Origin: Meconema thalassinum
Taxonomy: Eukaryota; Arthropoda; Insecta; Orthoptera; Tettigoniidae
DNA length: 64,000 bases
NCBI GenBank assembly: GCA_946902985.2
Contig: OX336389.2
Location: 343,454,444-343,518,443 of the forward strand
Direction of reading: 5' to 3'
The notes under the pieces were generated by a model. The model saw nothing but the letters and a program-made list of their open reading frames with translations, did not search any database and was not told the DNA's origin. Numbering within the stretch: position 1 is the first letter of the stretch; every line of letters starts with the position of its first letter. This document shows positions 44,386 to 55,448 of this stretch, piece by piece. A program made the position numbers and the translations under genes.

Positions 44386-44641
44386 TTGTGTGCGTTTAGT
44401 GCGGTAATCGCAGTATTATCGCTTCCGCGATTTTGGACGCTTCTATCATGGTAATAGGCTGTTGAAATATATTGAGAGCGGATTTAGTGTCTAATCGCTT
44501 GCCGCGATCTTGGACACTAATAGAGTAATAGCATATAATAAGGGCATATTTTGTGCCTAGGTCTCAGTAGATGTTAACGCTTACCGCGTTCTTGGACGCT
44601 AATATCATTTTAGTAATTAAATATATTAAGGGCATATTATA

Positions 44642-44763
44642 GTACATTATGCAACGAGCCTATAATGGCAATAATTAAGACACGAGTATGTTTTTACAAC
44701 GAGCGTAGCGAGTTTGATAATTTCCATACGAGTGTCTTAATTACCATTATAGGCGAGTTGCTT
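44642..44763 (+). mobile_element. Foldback (palindromic) MITE
   Basis: TAGTACATTATGCAACGAGCC...AATTAAGACACGAGTAT on the left pairs with ATACGAGTGTCTTAATTACC...GGCGAGTTGC on the right, with a short AACGAGCGTAGCGAG loop. A truncated relative is at 14117-14205. The right border is uncertain. Confidence 0.75.
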
Positions 44764-45347
44764 AAGACTGTTTATGTTCGACGATAATTATAACTTTATT
44801 TTATGTTTTAACATAAAGTGCCTTATTCCTTAACGCGAACTTAGAAGATAATGACAATGTAGAAATGAAATACAATCAGGGCATATTTTTTGCGTAATTC
44901 ACAGTAGATGTTATGGCTTACTGCGTTCTTGGACACTATTAACATTGTAGTAATGAAATATATTGAGGGCTTATTTATTACTTATAGATTTTATGTGTTA
45001 GTGCGTTCATAGAGACTATTAACATAGTAGTAATTGTTTTTAATGAAATATTAGGAAAGCATATTAGTGCTTAAGGCACAAAGGGTGTTATTGCTATCGC
45101 GATCTTAAATGCTAATATCATTCTAGTAATGAAATATAATAGGGGCATATTAAGTGCCTTGCCGCTTACCGCGATCTTAAACGCTAATATCATTGTAGCA
45201 ATTGAATATAATAAGGGCATATATAGTGCCTAAGTCGAAGTGGGTGTTATCGCTTATCGCTATATTGAACGCTAATATCATTGTAGCAATTGAATATAAT
45301 AAGGACATAATTTGTGCCTAGGTCATAATGAGCCTTATTGCGTACTG

Positions 45348-45577
45348 ATTGGCTGCGTGGCTCAGCGGTAACGTTCTCGCCGGATGTGCCCAAGGTTGCA
45401 GGATCGAATCCTGGCGCCGTCAGCTGGCATTTGAGGGTGCGCAAATGCGAGGGAGCCGTGTCAATAGATTTACTGGCACGTTAAAGATCCCCTTCGGGGC
45501 AATATTCTGGCACCCCGGCGTCTCTAAATGCCGCAGTAGCAAAAAGGGACGTAAAGCCAATAACATTATTATTATTA
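45348..45577 (+). mobile_element. SINE-B, full length
   Basis: The head has A box TGGCTCAGCGG and B box GGATCGAATCC. The body has GAGGGTGCGCAAATGCGAGG, and the tail ACCAATAACATTATTATT-type. The duplication CTTATTGC(G/T)TACTG is at 45334-45347 and 45578-45591 with one mismatch. Confidence 0.9.
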
Positions 45578-45628
45578 CTTATTGCTTACTGCAACCTTGG
45601 ACGCTAATATCATTGTACTAATGAAATA

Positions 45629-46305
45629 CAGTGAGGGCCCTCCGTATAGGACGGATACTCACGGAGGCCGTGTGGCGGCTGAGGCACTAGCGCTAGCAGC
45701 AGCGTAGTGCTCAACTAGTTTAACACATTTACACCTTTTGACGTAACTTATTTAATAATCATAATCACTTACATGAATTTCAGAGTAGTTGATGGAAATG
45801 CTGTCCTTCAATTTCTATACGCATGTTGCACCGACGTGGGGAGTTTTGGTACACTCGCTATAATTCATCCTCACTAATATTTGGTATCAGTGCTGTTACT
45901 TCGTTCTCGAGAGCCTCCAGAGTACGCAGATTGTTTCTGTGCCGGTATACCTTCTGTTTGAGGTTTCCCCACAAGGAAAAATCGCACGGCACTGAAACTG
46001 GCGGATATATTTACTTTAAGGCTTTTTTTTAAGAAGACTAGTTTCCACTAGGAAAATTTGATGTTTTGTTCTATACCTAACCATGTTCACGGGATACGAG
46101 ATAGACTACAGTACTTCACAACAAGTTTTGATTATCTGAACTAAGATATATTGCTAGCTGCGTAAAAAATAAATGCCATGACAGCATCCGGGGCTTCCCG
46201 ACGCTGTCGTAATCGGTACGTGCTGTAAATATGGCGGTGACTCATTGCGACCTGTCCACCGCACTGCCTTTCTGGGGCTTGGTTCTATAGCGAGGGCCCT
46301 CACTC
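45629..46305 (-). mobile_element. Mariner-like remnant, GAGGGCCCTC-ended
   Basis: CAGTGAGGGCCCTCCGTATAG on the left pairs with CTATAGCGAGGGCCCTCACTC on the right. TA precedes the left end. It interrupts the satellite array. On the minus strand it holds a transposase C-terminus. Confidence 0.75.
45775..46000 (-). pseudogene. Mariner transposase C-terminus
   Basis: The minus strand reads PCDFSLWGNLKQKVYRHRNN, NISEDEL and CNMRIEIEGQHFHQLL with stops between. This matches the end of mariner-type transposases after the last catalytic residue (the C-D-F-F-L-W-G region). The rest of the gene is gone. Confidence 0.65.
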
Positions 46306-46572
46306 TCATTGTAGTAATGGAATATAACAAGGGAATATTTAGTGTTTACGTTACAATGAGCCTTTTTGCTTACCGCGATCTTGTACGCTAATATCTTTGT
46401 AGTAATGAAATGCGCCGGCTTCGATGCAGACTATTCTAACCTGTGACCCGAGGGCCTTGAGAGCTATATCAAAAGGGGTTTCGACCAACTGCAATTGTGT
46501 TAGGGTGATTACAATGAAATCAAATTGGTCAGAATGTGACCTGGGTGAAGTTAAGTCACAATGGGTGTAATA

Positions 46573-47292
46573 CTGTGAGACCCTTCCCTATAGCACCGAA
46601 CGATTCTTGGGCCGCGTGACGCGCGGAGAGCGTTGAGTCAGCGCTTCTTGACTAGCATCTACCGTTACACAACAGCAGGATGGGAATCGTCACATGTGGT
46701 CATAGGATTGATTACATTCCCAGATGGCAAGATACCTTAGTTCAGAGAGTTAAGACTTGTGGTGAAGTACTGTAGCCTGTCTCGTATCCCATTTGATTAT
46801 TAAATACGTTAAAAAGTGTAAATGTAAACTGGTCGGACGCTACCCTGCTGCTATACTCTGATTTACAAAAGATGAACGGTGAAAGCTGTCAGTCGCTTGA
46901 AGGGTGTGGCGAGGAGTGGAGACGAGAGGGGTAACGGTCTCCATAGCAACAGCGAGCAATGTTGCAATGTATGCCGACACAGCAGTGAGCACATGGTTTG
47001 ACTCAGTGTTCTACTGTGTCTTCACTCGCCACGGTCATTAGACCGCCAGGCAGGGGGGCTAACTGCCCCGGTATTAGTGTCTTCCTGCAAGCCTCTTGGA
47101 ATGTTATAAGTCATGATCTGCCTCAGTGGCAACGCAGCATTTCCCCACGTGCGAGCTTTGACAGCTGTCGGCGACCATTTTTGGTCATTCAGAGTATAGC
47201 GCCAGCGTCTTGTTCGACACGCGGCTAGCCACAGTGTGCCTGCCGCCACGCGGACTCCGCGAGTCTCCGTTGTATAGGGAGGGTCCTCAGTG
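46573..47292. mobile_element. Second GAGG-CCCTC mariner-like element
   Basis: CTGTGAGACCCTTCCCTATAG on the left pairs with TATAGGGAGGGTCCTCAGTG on the right, flanked by TA at 46571-46572 and 47293-47294. Its right end resembles, inverted, the left end of the element at 45629. No transposase motif was found, so it is non-autonomous. Confidence 0.75.
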
Positions 47293-47410
47293 TAATAGAA
47301 CTAGACTACATTGAAAAAGGTTTCTAATACTTCAATATACTTTTTCAAGGTATTTCATCCGTATTATTACACGAAGTTAAAAAAGAAAAATGCAGTAACA
47401 AAATACAATA

Positions 47411-48164
47411 CAGGATGTTTCAGAAATACTTTTACAAACTTTGGGGATTGGTTCCTTACACCAAAACAAGAAATAAAGTTCATATACACATAGCCTATGT
47501 CCCAAAATCCTTCGTTTTCGGTTTATTAATGAAAGAACATTGTACAGTGACACATTAATTGACAGCCTGTTTGGAAGTGTTAACACATGACGTCATATCA
47601 AAAAAGGTTCCTGACACCGACAGATGGAAAAACTGTCAAATGCACAGGTGTTCCAGACAGGCTCGCCATCAGCACCAGTTTAGGATTAATGTGTGGGCTT
47701 GCATTGTAGGTCCATACGTCCTATCAGCACGTCTTACAGGTGCTGGTCTCCAGAGACATTATCCAGAACACCCTTTCAGACTTACTGCATGACAATGTGC
47801 CCCTGCAAATACGACAACGTATGTGGTGGATGCATGATGGGGCTCCTGCACACTTTAGTCACCTTGTTCGCACTGCACTGACGGTGATCTTCCAGGACAG
47901 ATGGTTGGGCAGAGGAGGACCCGTTCCATGGCTTGCACGGTCCGTTAGACTTTTATCTGTGGTGTCAGGAACCTTTTTTGATATGAGTTCATGTGTTAAG
48001 CACTTCCAAACAGGCTGTCAATTAATGTGTCACTGTACAATGTTCTTTCATTAATAAAGCGAAAACGAATGATTTTGGGACATATGTGTATATGAACTAT
48101 TTTTCTTGTTTTGGTGTAAGAAACCAATCCCCAAAGTTTGTAAAAGTATTTCTGAAACACCCTG
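47411..48164 (+). mobile_element. Mariner-like element with ~170-bp inverted ends, deleted
   Basis: CAGGATGTTTCAGAAATACTT on the left pairs with AAGTATTTCTGAAACACCCTG-type on the right, and the inverted match continues for about 170 bp. TA borders are at 47409-47410 and 48165-48166. Confidence 0.9.
47740..47985 (+). pseudogene. Mariner transposase fragment around second catalytic Asp
   Basis: The frame reads DIIQNTLSDLLHDNVPLQIR, RMWWMHDGAPAHFSHLVRTAL and then RWLGRGGPVPW. HDGAPAHF contains the second catalytic Asp. The N-terminal domain and first Asp are absent, and the LWG region after it is lost in the right inverted end. Confidence 0.8.
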
Positions 48165-48394
48165 TATAATTATGGAAATTGCTATGAAACAGCACAGTGG
48201 AGCCAGTAGCACGGCCACCGCGACTCGCCCAACTGTAGCTTGCCGCGATCTTGTACACTAACATTATTGTAATGAGGGCATATTTCGTGCGAAACTCACA
48301 TTAGATGTTATGGCTTACTGCGTACTTGGGCACTATTAACATTGTAGTAATGAAATATATTAAAGCATATTTAGTGCTTAATTCATAGTAGATG

Positions 48395-48626
48395 AAATAC
48401 TAATGTTATTGATTGTATGTCCCTTTTAACTACTCTGGCTTTTAGAGACGCGGGGATGCCGGAATTATGTCCCGAAGGGGATCATTAATGTTCCAGTCAA
48501 TTTACTGACACGGCTCCCTCGCATTTGAGCACCCGCAAATGCCAGGTCACTGCGCCTGGATACGAACCTGCAACTTTGAGCCCAGCAAGCGAGAACGTTA
48601 CCGCTAAGCCACGCAGCCAGTCTCAA
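48395..48626 (-). mobile_element. SINE-B, full length, diverged
   Basis: Minus orientation, with the TGGCTTAGCGGTAACG head near 48605 and the tail near 48400. The 11-bp duplication CATAGTAGATG is at 48384-48394 and 48627-48637. Confidence 0.9.
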
Positions 48627-48825
48627 CATAGTAGATGTTATGGCTTACTGCGTTCGTGGACCATATTGACATTGTAGTAATTGAATATAATATTTGCGTA
48701 TTAGTGCCTAGTTCATAATGGGTGTTATCGCACACCGCGATCCTGAACGCTAATATCATTGTAGCAATGGAATATAGTAAGGGCATAATTTGTGCCTATG
48801 TCATAATGAACCGTATTGCTTACTG

Positions 48826-49045
48826 ATTGGCTGCGTGGCTCAGCGGTAACGTTCTCGCCGGATGTGCCCAAGGTTGCAGGATCGAATCCTGGCGCAGTCA
48901 GCTGGCATTTGAGGGTGCGCAAATGCGAGGGAGCCGTGTCAGTAGATTTACTGGCACGTTAAAGATCCCCTTTGGGGCAATATACTGGCACCCCGGCGTC
49001 TCTAAAAGCCACAGTAGTTAAAAGCGACGTAAAACCAATTACATT
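48826..49045 (+). mobile_element. SINE-B, full length
   Basis: Nearly the same sequence as the copy at 45348, in the same position of the satellite unit (after TGCTTACTG). The flanks on both sides also match, which suggests that the two copies derive from one insertion duplicated with the satellite. Confidence 0.9.
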
Positions 49046-49204
49046 ATTACTTATTACTTATTGCGACCTTGAACGCTAATATCATTGTAGGAATGAAATA
49101 TAACGAGAAATGTAATGCCTTGGTCACTGTGGGTGATATTGCTTACCGCGAACTTGTACATTAATGTAGTAATGTAATATAATTAATGCATAGTTATTGC
49201 CTAG

Positions 49205-50676
49205 TAGTCTTGCGCATAATAGTTCGCGGCTGGGAGCGATCAGTTTAGTTCGCAGCTCCTTAGCGAACTAGTTCGCTCTTTTAGTTCGTTAGTTCCCATC
49301 TCGAATTCCCTGTAAGACAGATCGTTCGCTCGCCTTGCTACTGCCACTGCACGTGCTCTTTATGTGTTATAGCAGTCTGTCACCACTGATTACTCGTCAC
49401 CAGTGATTGCTCATTCACATTGCTCACATAGGCTACTGAAATAACAGTTACTATGCTCGCTGCACGTGAAGTTCGTGTATTAGATATTGGCATGTTGCGT
49501 GTGTAGTAATGTGTTTTACATTTTGATATTCGAAGATAAAAAAATACAAAAATATGAGTATTGAAACATTAGTGAAATTCCTTATTCCTTCCTTATTTCC
49601 TTTTATTCCTTGTAGGAACATAGGGTAGCTACAAACTTCTTCCATCTCACTGTGTTGTTGGCCATCCTTTTAATTAGGGTCCATATCTTTTCTTCTGAGA
49701 CGACTTCTCTTGTTATTGTTTATAAAGCCAAAAGTCGCCATTTGTTTATCATTAGTGAAATACCGGTACCGTACCTAAAAGAATAACGGTATGTACGATG
49801 TGTTCGTAGTGGACGATGTGTTAGTAGAAGCATACACTTATTATTCTCTTTATTAAGACGTACCCGCCCCCGCAATTTTCGTTTCATTTCTTACTTGCTT
49901 CGTGATATTCATTATTTGGCTGCTCTGAAACCGTTGGGTACATTATCTTTATGGCATGAATGGGAGGAATAGTTTTTTTTTTTTAGTTCAGAGTTTTTGT
50001 CCATAGAAGTTCGATTTTCTTTTTGAATCATCGTCATAATGTTCATTTCTTAAAAACAGGTAAAAGTAGTTGTATCACCATGTATCGAGAAAAATAAATA
50101 TCAACCAGTTCATTAAAATGGTAATATTAATCCAGTTCGCCGATTTTCTAAATAATTGGACATATTTTCAAATAATCCAAAATGACTAAGTTAAATAAAA
50201 CTGTGGAATTATCCCCACATCTAAATCAGTTAACTATCAGTAACTTCAGTTTATGAACCGCCACTGTATTACATTACAAAGAGGGGCCGATAACCTCGAT
50301 GTTAGGCCCCTTAAAATAACAATTATCATCATCATACATTACAAATATAAGGTAGTTATTACCTATTAGCGTGTTAGCACTTGTAGTGTGTTATACTGTT
50401 TTGATTATGAAACCAACATTGAATAATTGCCGCGCCAAAACTTTACTATCTTGCCACTATCAATAGATACACTCAATCAACTGAACTGACTGCACGAAAC
50501 AAAGATTGTGCAATGAGTGGTGACGTGACGAGCTACGGTGGACCCGCGCTGTTACAAGTCGGTCAGCGGAAAACGATCGAACGAACTAACAAGCGAGCGA
50601 TCTGGGAACTAGTTCGGTAGTTCGTCTGTGGGACCCGCTCTTCCGAACTAGTTCGTTCGCGAACTACACAAGACTA
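49205..50676. mobile_element. Non-autonomous hAT-like element, 1472 bp
   Basis: TAGTCTTG starts the left end and CAAGACTA closes the right. The 8-bp duplication TTGCCTAG is at 49197-49204 and 50677-50684, as expected for hAT transposons. About 110 bp at each end is packed with AGTTCG/CGAACT motifs in both orientations, possible transposase-binding sites. No transposase ORF was found. Confidence 0.9.
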
Positions 50677-51170
50677 TTGCCTAGTGCCGAAGTTACAGTG
50701 CCTTAGTGATGTACTGTAATCTCATTGTAGTCATTAAATATAATTAGTCCATATTTAGTATGCAAGTCACACTAGATATTTTTTGTACTCTGATATGCGG
50801 CTCAATATTGGCTGGGGTTTTGGGATCGAGTCTTTACGCTGCCGTTCGTGATTGAGAATGTGTATTTGTGACGAGTCCTTATCAAATTATTTTTTGACTC
50901 ATGTGGAGAATCCTCCTAGGGCATTATTCCGACACCATCGTCGACCTCTAAGCTACAGCAAGTAAAAGGGGCGTTAAACTCCTATAGCTAGTATTTTTCT
51001 TCCCATTCTCAATTGAAGATGACAAATTCGTCTGTAGTAATTATTTCTGATTATTTCTCCTTGCGTCCTGTTAATAAGAAACGTTCGCTCTGCGGATATT
51101 TTCCATTGTCAATATGAAATATTCCTGCTTCTCCTTACAGCTATTACAGTTATTATTAAAGTTTTCAATT

Positions 51171-51505
51171 GAACCTTCGTGGCTTAGGCGGCAGCACGCC
51201 GGCCTCTCACCGCTGGGTCCGTGGTTCCAATTTTGGTCACTTCATGTGCGATTTGTGCTGGACAAAGCGGAGGCAGACAGGTTTTTCTCCGTGTACTCCG
51301 GTTTTCCCTGTCACAATTTCATTCCAGCAACACTCTCCCCTATCATTTCATTTCATCTGTCATTCATTTAATCTTTGCCCCGGGGGAGTGCGACAGGCTT
51401 CGGCAGCCGGCACAGTTCATATCCTCGCCGCTAGATGGGGGCTTCATTCATTCCATTCCCTGACCCGGTCGGTCGACTGGAAGCAGGATGTGGATTTTCA
51501 TTAAG
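51171..51505 (+). mobile_element. SINE-A, full length
   Basis: The 10-bp duplication GTTTTCAATT is at 51161-51170 and 51506-51515. The B box is mutated (GGTTCCAATTTTGG). Confidence 0.92.
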
Positions 51506-51515
51506 GTTTTCAATT

Positions 51516-52189
51516 ATCTGGTAGTAAGTTATTATGTTCATTCAGTGCAAGCCGTGTAGCCTAAATGTAAAGTAGAGCGTTGAAGGGTGTGGGAATCGAA
51601 CCCACAATCTTTAAGGGGGGGAGGTACACCAATCGCTAGTGTGAATTTAATGAAATTCAATATTTTTTATTTCTGCAGTTCTATGATTTAAAAAAATGAA
51701 AATTTGCAGGTGTAATGTTTGCTACTAATATATTGTTAAGGGATTCCTAAATGTTTTTAAAAGTTATCCATCGGTTATCAGTACACTGTAAAACATGCTG
51801 CTGTAATTTGTGCAGTCAGGCAGCGTTTACACAATCATCCCAATTATTTAATTATTTATATTTTGCTTGTGTTGTGCTGCTTTAAGACCCAAGTGTACAA
51901 CATGTACTAGAATATTAGATATGGCACTGTTAATAATATTTTTTTTTTCGATATTTAAATAAAATTAGTAAAAATTTGAACTTTTTTGAAAAAAGAATAT
52001 TCTTTTTAAAAATAACGGCATATGTTATTTAAGAGATCCTATTACATGTTGTTCATATAATTTAAGTTCACAGTCCTGCAAAATTGTGTTGGAGTAGTTA
52101 AAAAATTGAGAGGGTTATGATGAAAACTCTGTGTTAAAAGTGAAACTTGAGAAAATAAGTGTTAAACATGTCAAAGGGTTGGATGTGCA
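51516..52189. other. AT-rich intergenic stretch
   Basis: Poly-T and poly-A-rich DNA with no ORF or TE ends recognised. Confidence 0.5.
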
Positions 52190-52834
52190 TTAAAACTCCC
52201 CTGCTGCATACACAGGGCCCTCTTTCTGGTTCATTTTGGCCTCCTCTTCCAATCTCAGTCTCTGTTTGCATTTCCTCGCTTCTTTTGTTGTCTCCAGAAC
52301 CCTTTTATTTGCCGAAAGTATGCGTTTCTCATCTTCATCTTGAAGAAACTGGGAGCAATATGTTCCAACCACAAGCCCTAACTGGTGCAACACTTTAATT
52401 CTAGCCTTTATTCCATCATCAAAAGTCATGGTAGCATCATTAACACTAATCTGAACAGTTCTTCTTCCAGCAAACATTGTTTTGGGGCATATCTTCCAGA
52501 TTCTAGAGTTGAATTACTCATTATTTTGTGTGTTACCACCAACTCTTCTTATCAACAGTTCCGTTTTCACAAGATTCGTGAAAACTGGTTTGATTGTCTC
52601 CATAATGGCAGGGGCAAGATTATTTTTATGCTTATACTTGTCTGGAATGCCTTGTATCACAACCTGCTGATAAAGACAACAAGAATCTAGACCTTTTGGA
52701 CAAAAGTAATGCTGTGGCTGATCATCTGTGGAAGCTTTGTGGTACCAAATGGGAGATATGGAACTGCGCCCATAATCAGTGGTATTTCCAGATCCTTTTA
52801 GTTAGGCCGATTGAACTGCGCCCACAGTCAAGTC

Positions 52835-52994
52835 GGCCGTTCCAAGTTCGGTTTAAGGGGAAGTGACGGACTGTCTCCCTCCACTTGCTTCTGCACTGCT
52901 GAGAATAAGAGGTAGTCCCCCGTCCCGATAAGCAGCTGTACTACGGGCCTCCGGGGGTGGCAACTAATCACACTAACCACTACACCACAGAGGC

Positions 52995-52995
<1 letters not shown>
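52835..52995 (-). mobile_element. SINE-G remnant
   Basis: On the minus strand CGCCTCTGTGGTGTAGTGG then TTAGTGTGATTAGTTGCCA is a tRNA-like head with an A box. The B-box region is damaged (CCCGTAGTACAGCTG). Just beyond the head the plus strand runs into (AAT)n at 52996. Confidence 0.55.
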
Positions 52996-53027
<32 letters not shown>

Positions 53028-53036
53028 TAATAATGA
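52996..53036. repeat. (AAT)n microsatellite
   Basis: AATAATAAT repeats, about 12 units, with two TGATAA interruptions at the right. Confidence 0.9.
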
Positions 53037-53039
53037 TTG

Positions 53040-53758
53040 TAGTTGTTGGTGGGTCCATGCGCATTAATAAGCGTATAAGCTTTGTTTCCTGATTTAACGG
53101 ATAGTGTTGAAATTCTTTCAGAAGGCGAGGAAAAGTTAAGCACTGAGTTTATAATGTTTTTTCTGACAGCAAATCCAGTGCCAAATTGTAGTGGCTTCAT
53201 ATGGAGGGAGATTGCTGGCTTGCCTTTATAAATTCTATAATTTCCTGATTCAAAATGATTTTCATCCGTGTATCTGGTTTCCTGTAGTGCTAAAATTTGG
53301 ATGTTGAAGTTATCCAACATGTCTGTTAATTGTTTTAACTTGCCAGTTTTCCGAAGTGTGTTGATGTTTAAGCTACCAATGAAAGTTTTGCATTTTGGGC
53401 GAAGAGATTTGGGAAGCTCCGATACATTCCCGCATGATGTTCTCGGTCCCCCAGAATCCGATGACCGAGAAAAATAACTAGTATGTCTACTAGGGCCTGG
53501 GGTAGTTATATTGTAGGTTGTTTCCATCATGCTAACAAGTTGAAAGTAGTGGGGACATCGATCTATGTCGGTGTCATGGTTACAACTGAAGTAGTGAGCT
53601 TCAGAGGTTGCTGAAGATGTTGTCAAGCTGTGCCTGTTTTTGGTCCGCGAGAGGTATTTTATTTCCCTCAAACCCTCCGGACAAGTCCGGCGAGCCTCCC
53701 TATCCGCCACCTGGGACGCGCCCGATAGGGGAACAGGCAGAAACAAACATCCAACCAA
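53040..53758 (-). CDS. LINE apurinic-type endonuclease, inverted 5' fragment
   Basis: The minus-strand ORF (first Met at 53758) has a Ser/Thr-rich N-terminus, then the endonuclease start FIGSLNINTLRKTGKL and the ILALQETR block with a catalytic Glu. It ends after TLINAHGPTNN, where LINE sequence passes into (AAT)n repeat. Residues encoded above about 53690 may derive from the junction rather than the protein. The C-terminal half of the nuclease, with the catalytic His, is missing. Confidence 0.8.
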
Positions 53759-55393
53759 GATTCAGAACCCCCAACATTGGAAGAAATTAAAGAAATAATC
53801 CATGGACTCAAAAATAATAAAGCCCCAGGGGAAGATGGTATAATTGCCGAAATGCTGAAGATAGGTGGTGAGAACGTAGCCCGGAAAATCCACTCAATTC
53901 TTGAGAACATCTGGATCACCGAAGAAATACCTGAGGATTGGAAATGTGCGCTAATCCATCCACTGCACAAGAAAGGGGATAAAACCAACATCAATAATTA
54001 TAGAGGAATTTCCTTGATACCAGTTATTTATAAAATTTTCTCCAAAGCCCTGCTCACTAGACTTGAGAAACAAACAGACCGTCTGATTGGAGAATACCAG
54101 GCAGGTTTCCGAAAAGGAAGATCATGTACGGAACAAATTCTCAATCTCAAAACTATCCTACAAATGCGCAAAACCAGACAGACAGTCATTACCTTTGTAG
54201 ATTTCAGAAAAGCATATGACTCTATAGATCGTCAAACACTTTTCAATACTCTAGAAGAATTTCAAGTTGATAGAAAAACAAGAGAATTAATCAGACAAAC
54301 ACTAACTGGCACTACGTCAAAAGTTAAATTCCTCGGCGAAATATCTGAGCCTTTTGCAATTAACACTGGGGTCCGCCAAGGAGACGGATTATCTCCGTTA
54401 CTGTTCAGCCTCGTACTTGAGAAGATAATCAGGACCTGGGAAAAGGAAACTAAGGGAATAACCCTTGGCAGACTACTCAAAGATAGAATTCATGTACATT
54501 GTTTGGCCTTTGCTGATGACATAGCAATCCTTTCTAATAACAGACAAGAAGCAATTCATTCCATTGAAAAATTACATGAAATTGCCATCAAAACGGGACT
54601 TCAAATTTCTTATGAGAAAACTCAGTACATGGAAGGAGCCTCACGATACTTAGACGGACAACCTATGAGAACTAAATTCGGCAAAATCTTTCAAGTGAAC
54701 GAATTCAAATATCTGGGAGAAATTATTCAGCCCTCTGGTTTAAACCGTGAAGCAAATAAAGAGAGAATTTCCAAATTACAGAAAGCTTACAGAATCACTT
54801 GGAATAGGTATAACAAAAAATCAATATCTCGGAAAGCAAAACTTAGACATTATAATACAGTAATCAAACCGGAGGCGTTATATGCATCAGAAACCTTAAT
54901 CATTGGTGGCAAATCTTTAACCAAAGAGATTGAAAAACAAGAAAGGAAAATTTTACGAAAAATTTTTGGCCCAGTTTTTATAGAGGGAATCTGGAGGAAA
55001 AAGTCATCCCAGGAAATATATCGCCAATGTGAAAAAATGTCTCATACTTTTCGGAAAAGACGATTGAAATTTTACGGGCACATTATCAGAATGAACAATG
55101 GCAGATTGACTAAAAGAATTCTCAACTTGGCCCTCTCACTAAAAACCAAGAACAGCTGGCTACGTGAAATTGAAACAGATCTCCAGGAAATCAACATTTC
55201 AGACAATATTATACAGGACAGATGCAAATTCAGAACCCTAATCGACAATCACCAATTTGAAGACAAACCCAACACCAGGGCCACCATAACTTGGACAGAA
55301 GACCGAAGAAAGGCGCTCAGCGAGAGGATGAAGAGATTTTGGAAGGAAAAGAAGGCCAACACATCAGCTAAACAGGTTCAACCGTGCTCCTGA
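53735..55393 (+). CDS. LINE reverse transcriptase, open over 538 codons
   Basis: The first in-frame Met is at 53777, but the preceding PPTLEE residues also look like RT, so the fragment starts earlier. RT blocks are in order: NNKAPGEDGIIAEMLK, NNYRGISLIPVIYKI, QAGFRKGRSCTEQI, VDFRKAYDSID, GVRQGDGLSPLLFSLVLE, the catalytic FADDIAIL and NEFKYLGEII. The C-terminal region (RRLKFYGHIIRMNNGRL) is typical of insect endonuclease-RT LINEs. No stop or frameshift was found. Confidence 0.93.
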   Translation, partial: RQKQTSNQDSEPPTLEEIKEIIHGLKNNKAPGEDGIIAEMLKIGGENVARKIHSILENIWITEEIPEDWKCALIHPLHKKGDKTNINNYRGISLIPVIYKIFSKALLTRLEKQTDRLIGEYQAGFRKGRSCTEQILNLKTILQMRKTRQTVITFVDFRKAYDSIDRQTLFNTLEEFQVDRKTRELIRQTLTGTTSKVKFLGEISEPFAINTGVRQGDGLSPLLFSLVLEKIIRTWEKETKGITLGRLLKDRIHVHCLAFADDIAILSNNRQEAIHSIEKLHEIAIKTGLQISYEKTQYMEGASRYLDGQPMRTKFGKIFQVNEFKYLGEIIQPSGLNREANKERISKLQKAYRITWNRYNKKSISRKAKLRHYNTVIKPEALYASETLIIGGKSLTKEIEKQERKILRKIFGPVFIEGIWRKKSSQEIYRQCEKMSHTFRKRRLKFYGHIIRMNNGRLTKRILNLALSLKTKNSWLREIETDLQEINISDNIIQDRCKFRTLIDNHQFEDKPNTRATITWTEDRRKALSERMKRFWKEKKANTSAKQVQPCS

Positions 55394-55448
55394 GTCGGGC
55401 ATAACGATGCAAGAAGAAGAATGATAATAATGATAATAATAATAATAA

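Larger units (their letters stand above)
44390..50790 (+). repeat. ~88-bp satellite array, heavily invaded by transposons
   Basis: A diverged tandem unit of about 88 bp recurs, with landmarks CGCTAATATCATTGTAGTAATG, ATAATAAGGGCATATTTAGTGCC and TGTTATCGCTTACCGCGATCTTG. Two successive units at 45182 and 45270 give the period directly. Units resume after every insertion listed below. The first unit is near 44390 and the last recognisable one near 50760. Confidence 0.85.

Noticed and set aside
45349..45420. Possible true tRNA genes at SINE heads (also 48827, 61336, 62494, 63500)
   Set aside because: A and B boxes are present, but the acceptor stems do not pair, each is joined to a SINE body, and several have target duplications.
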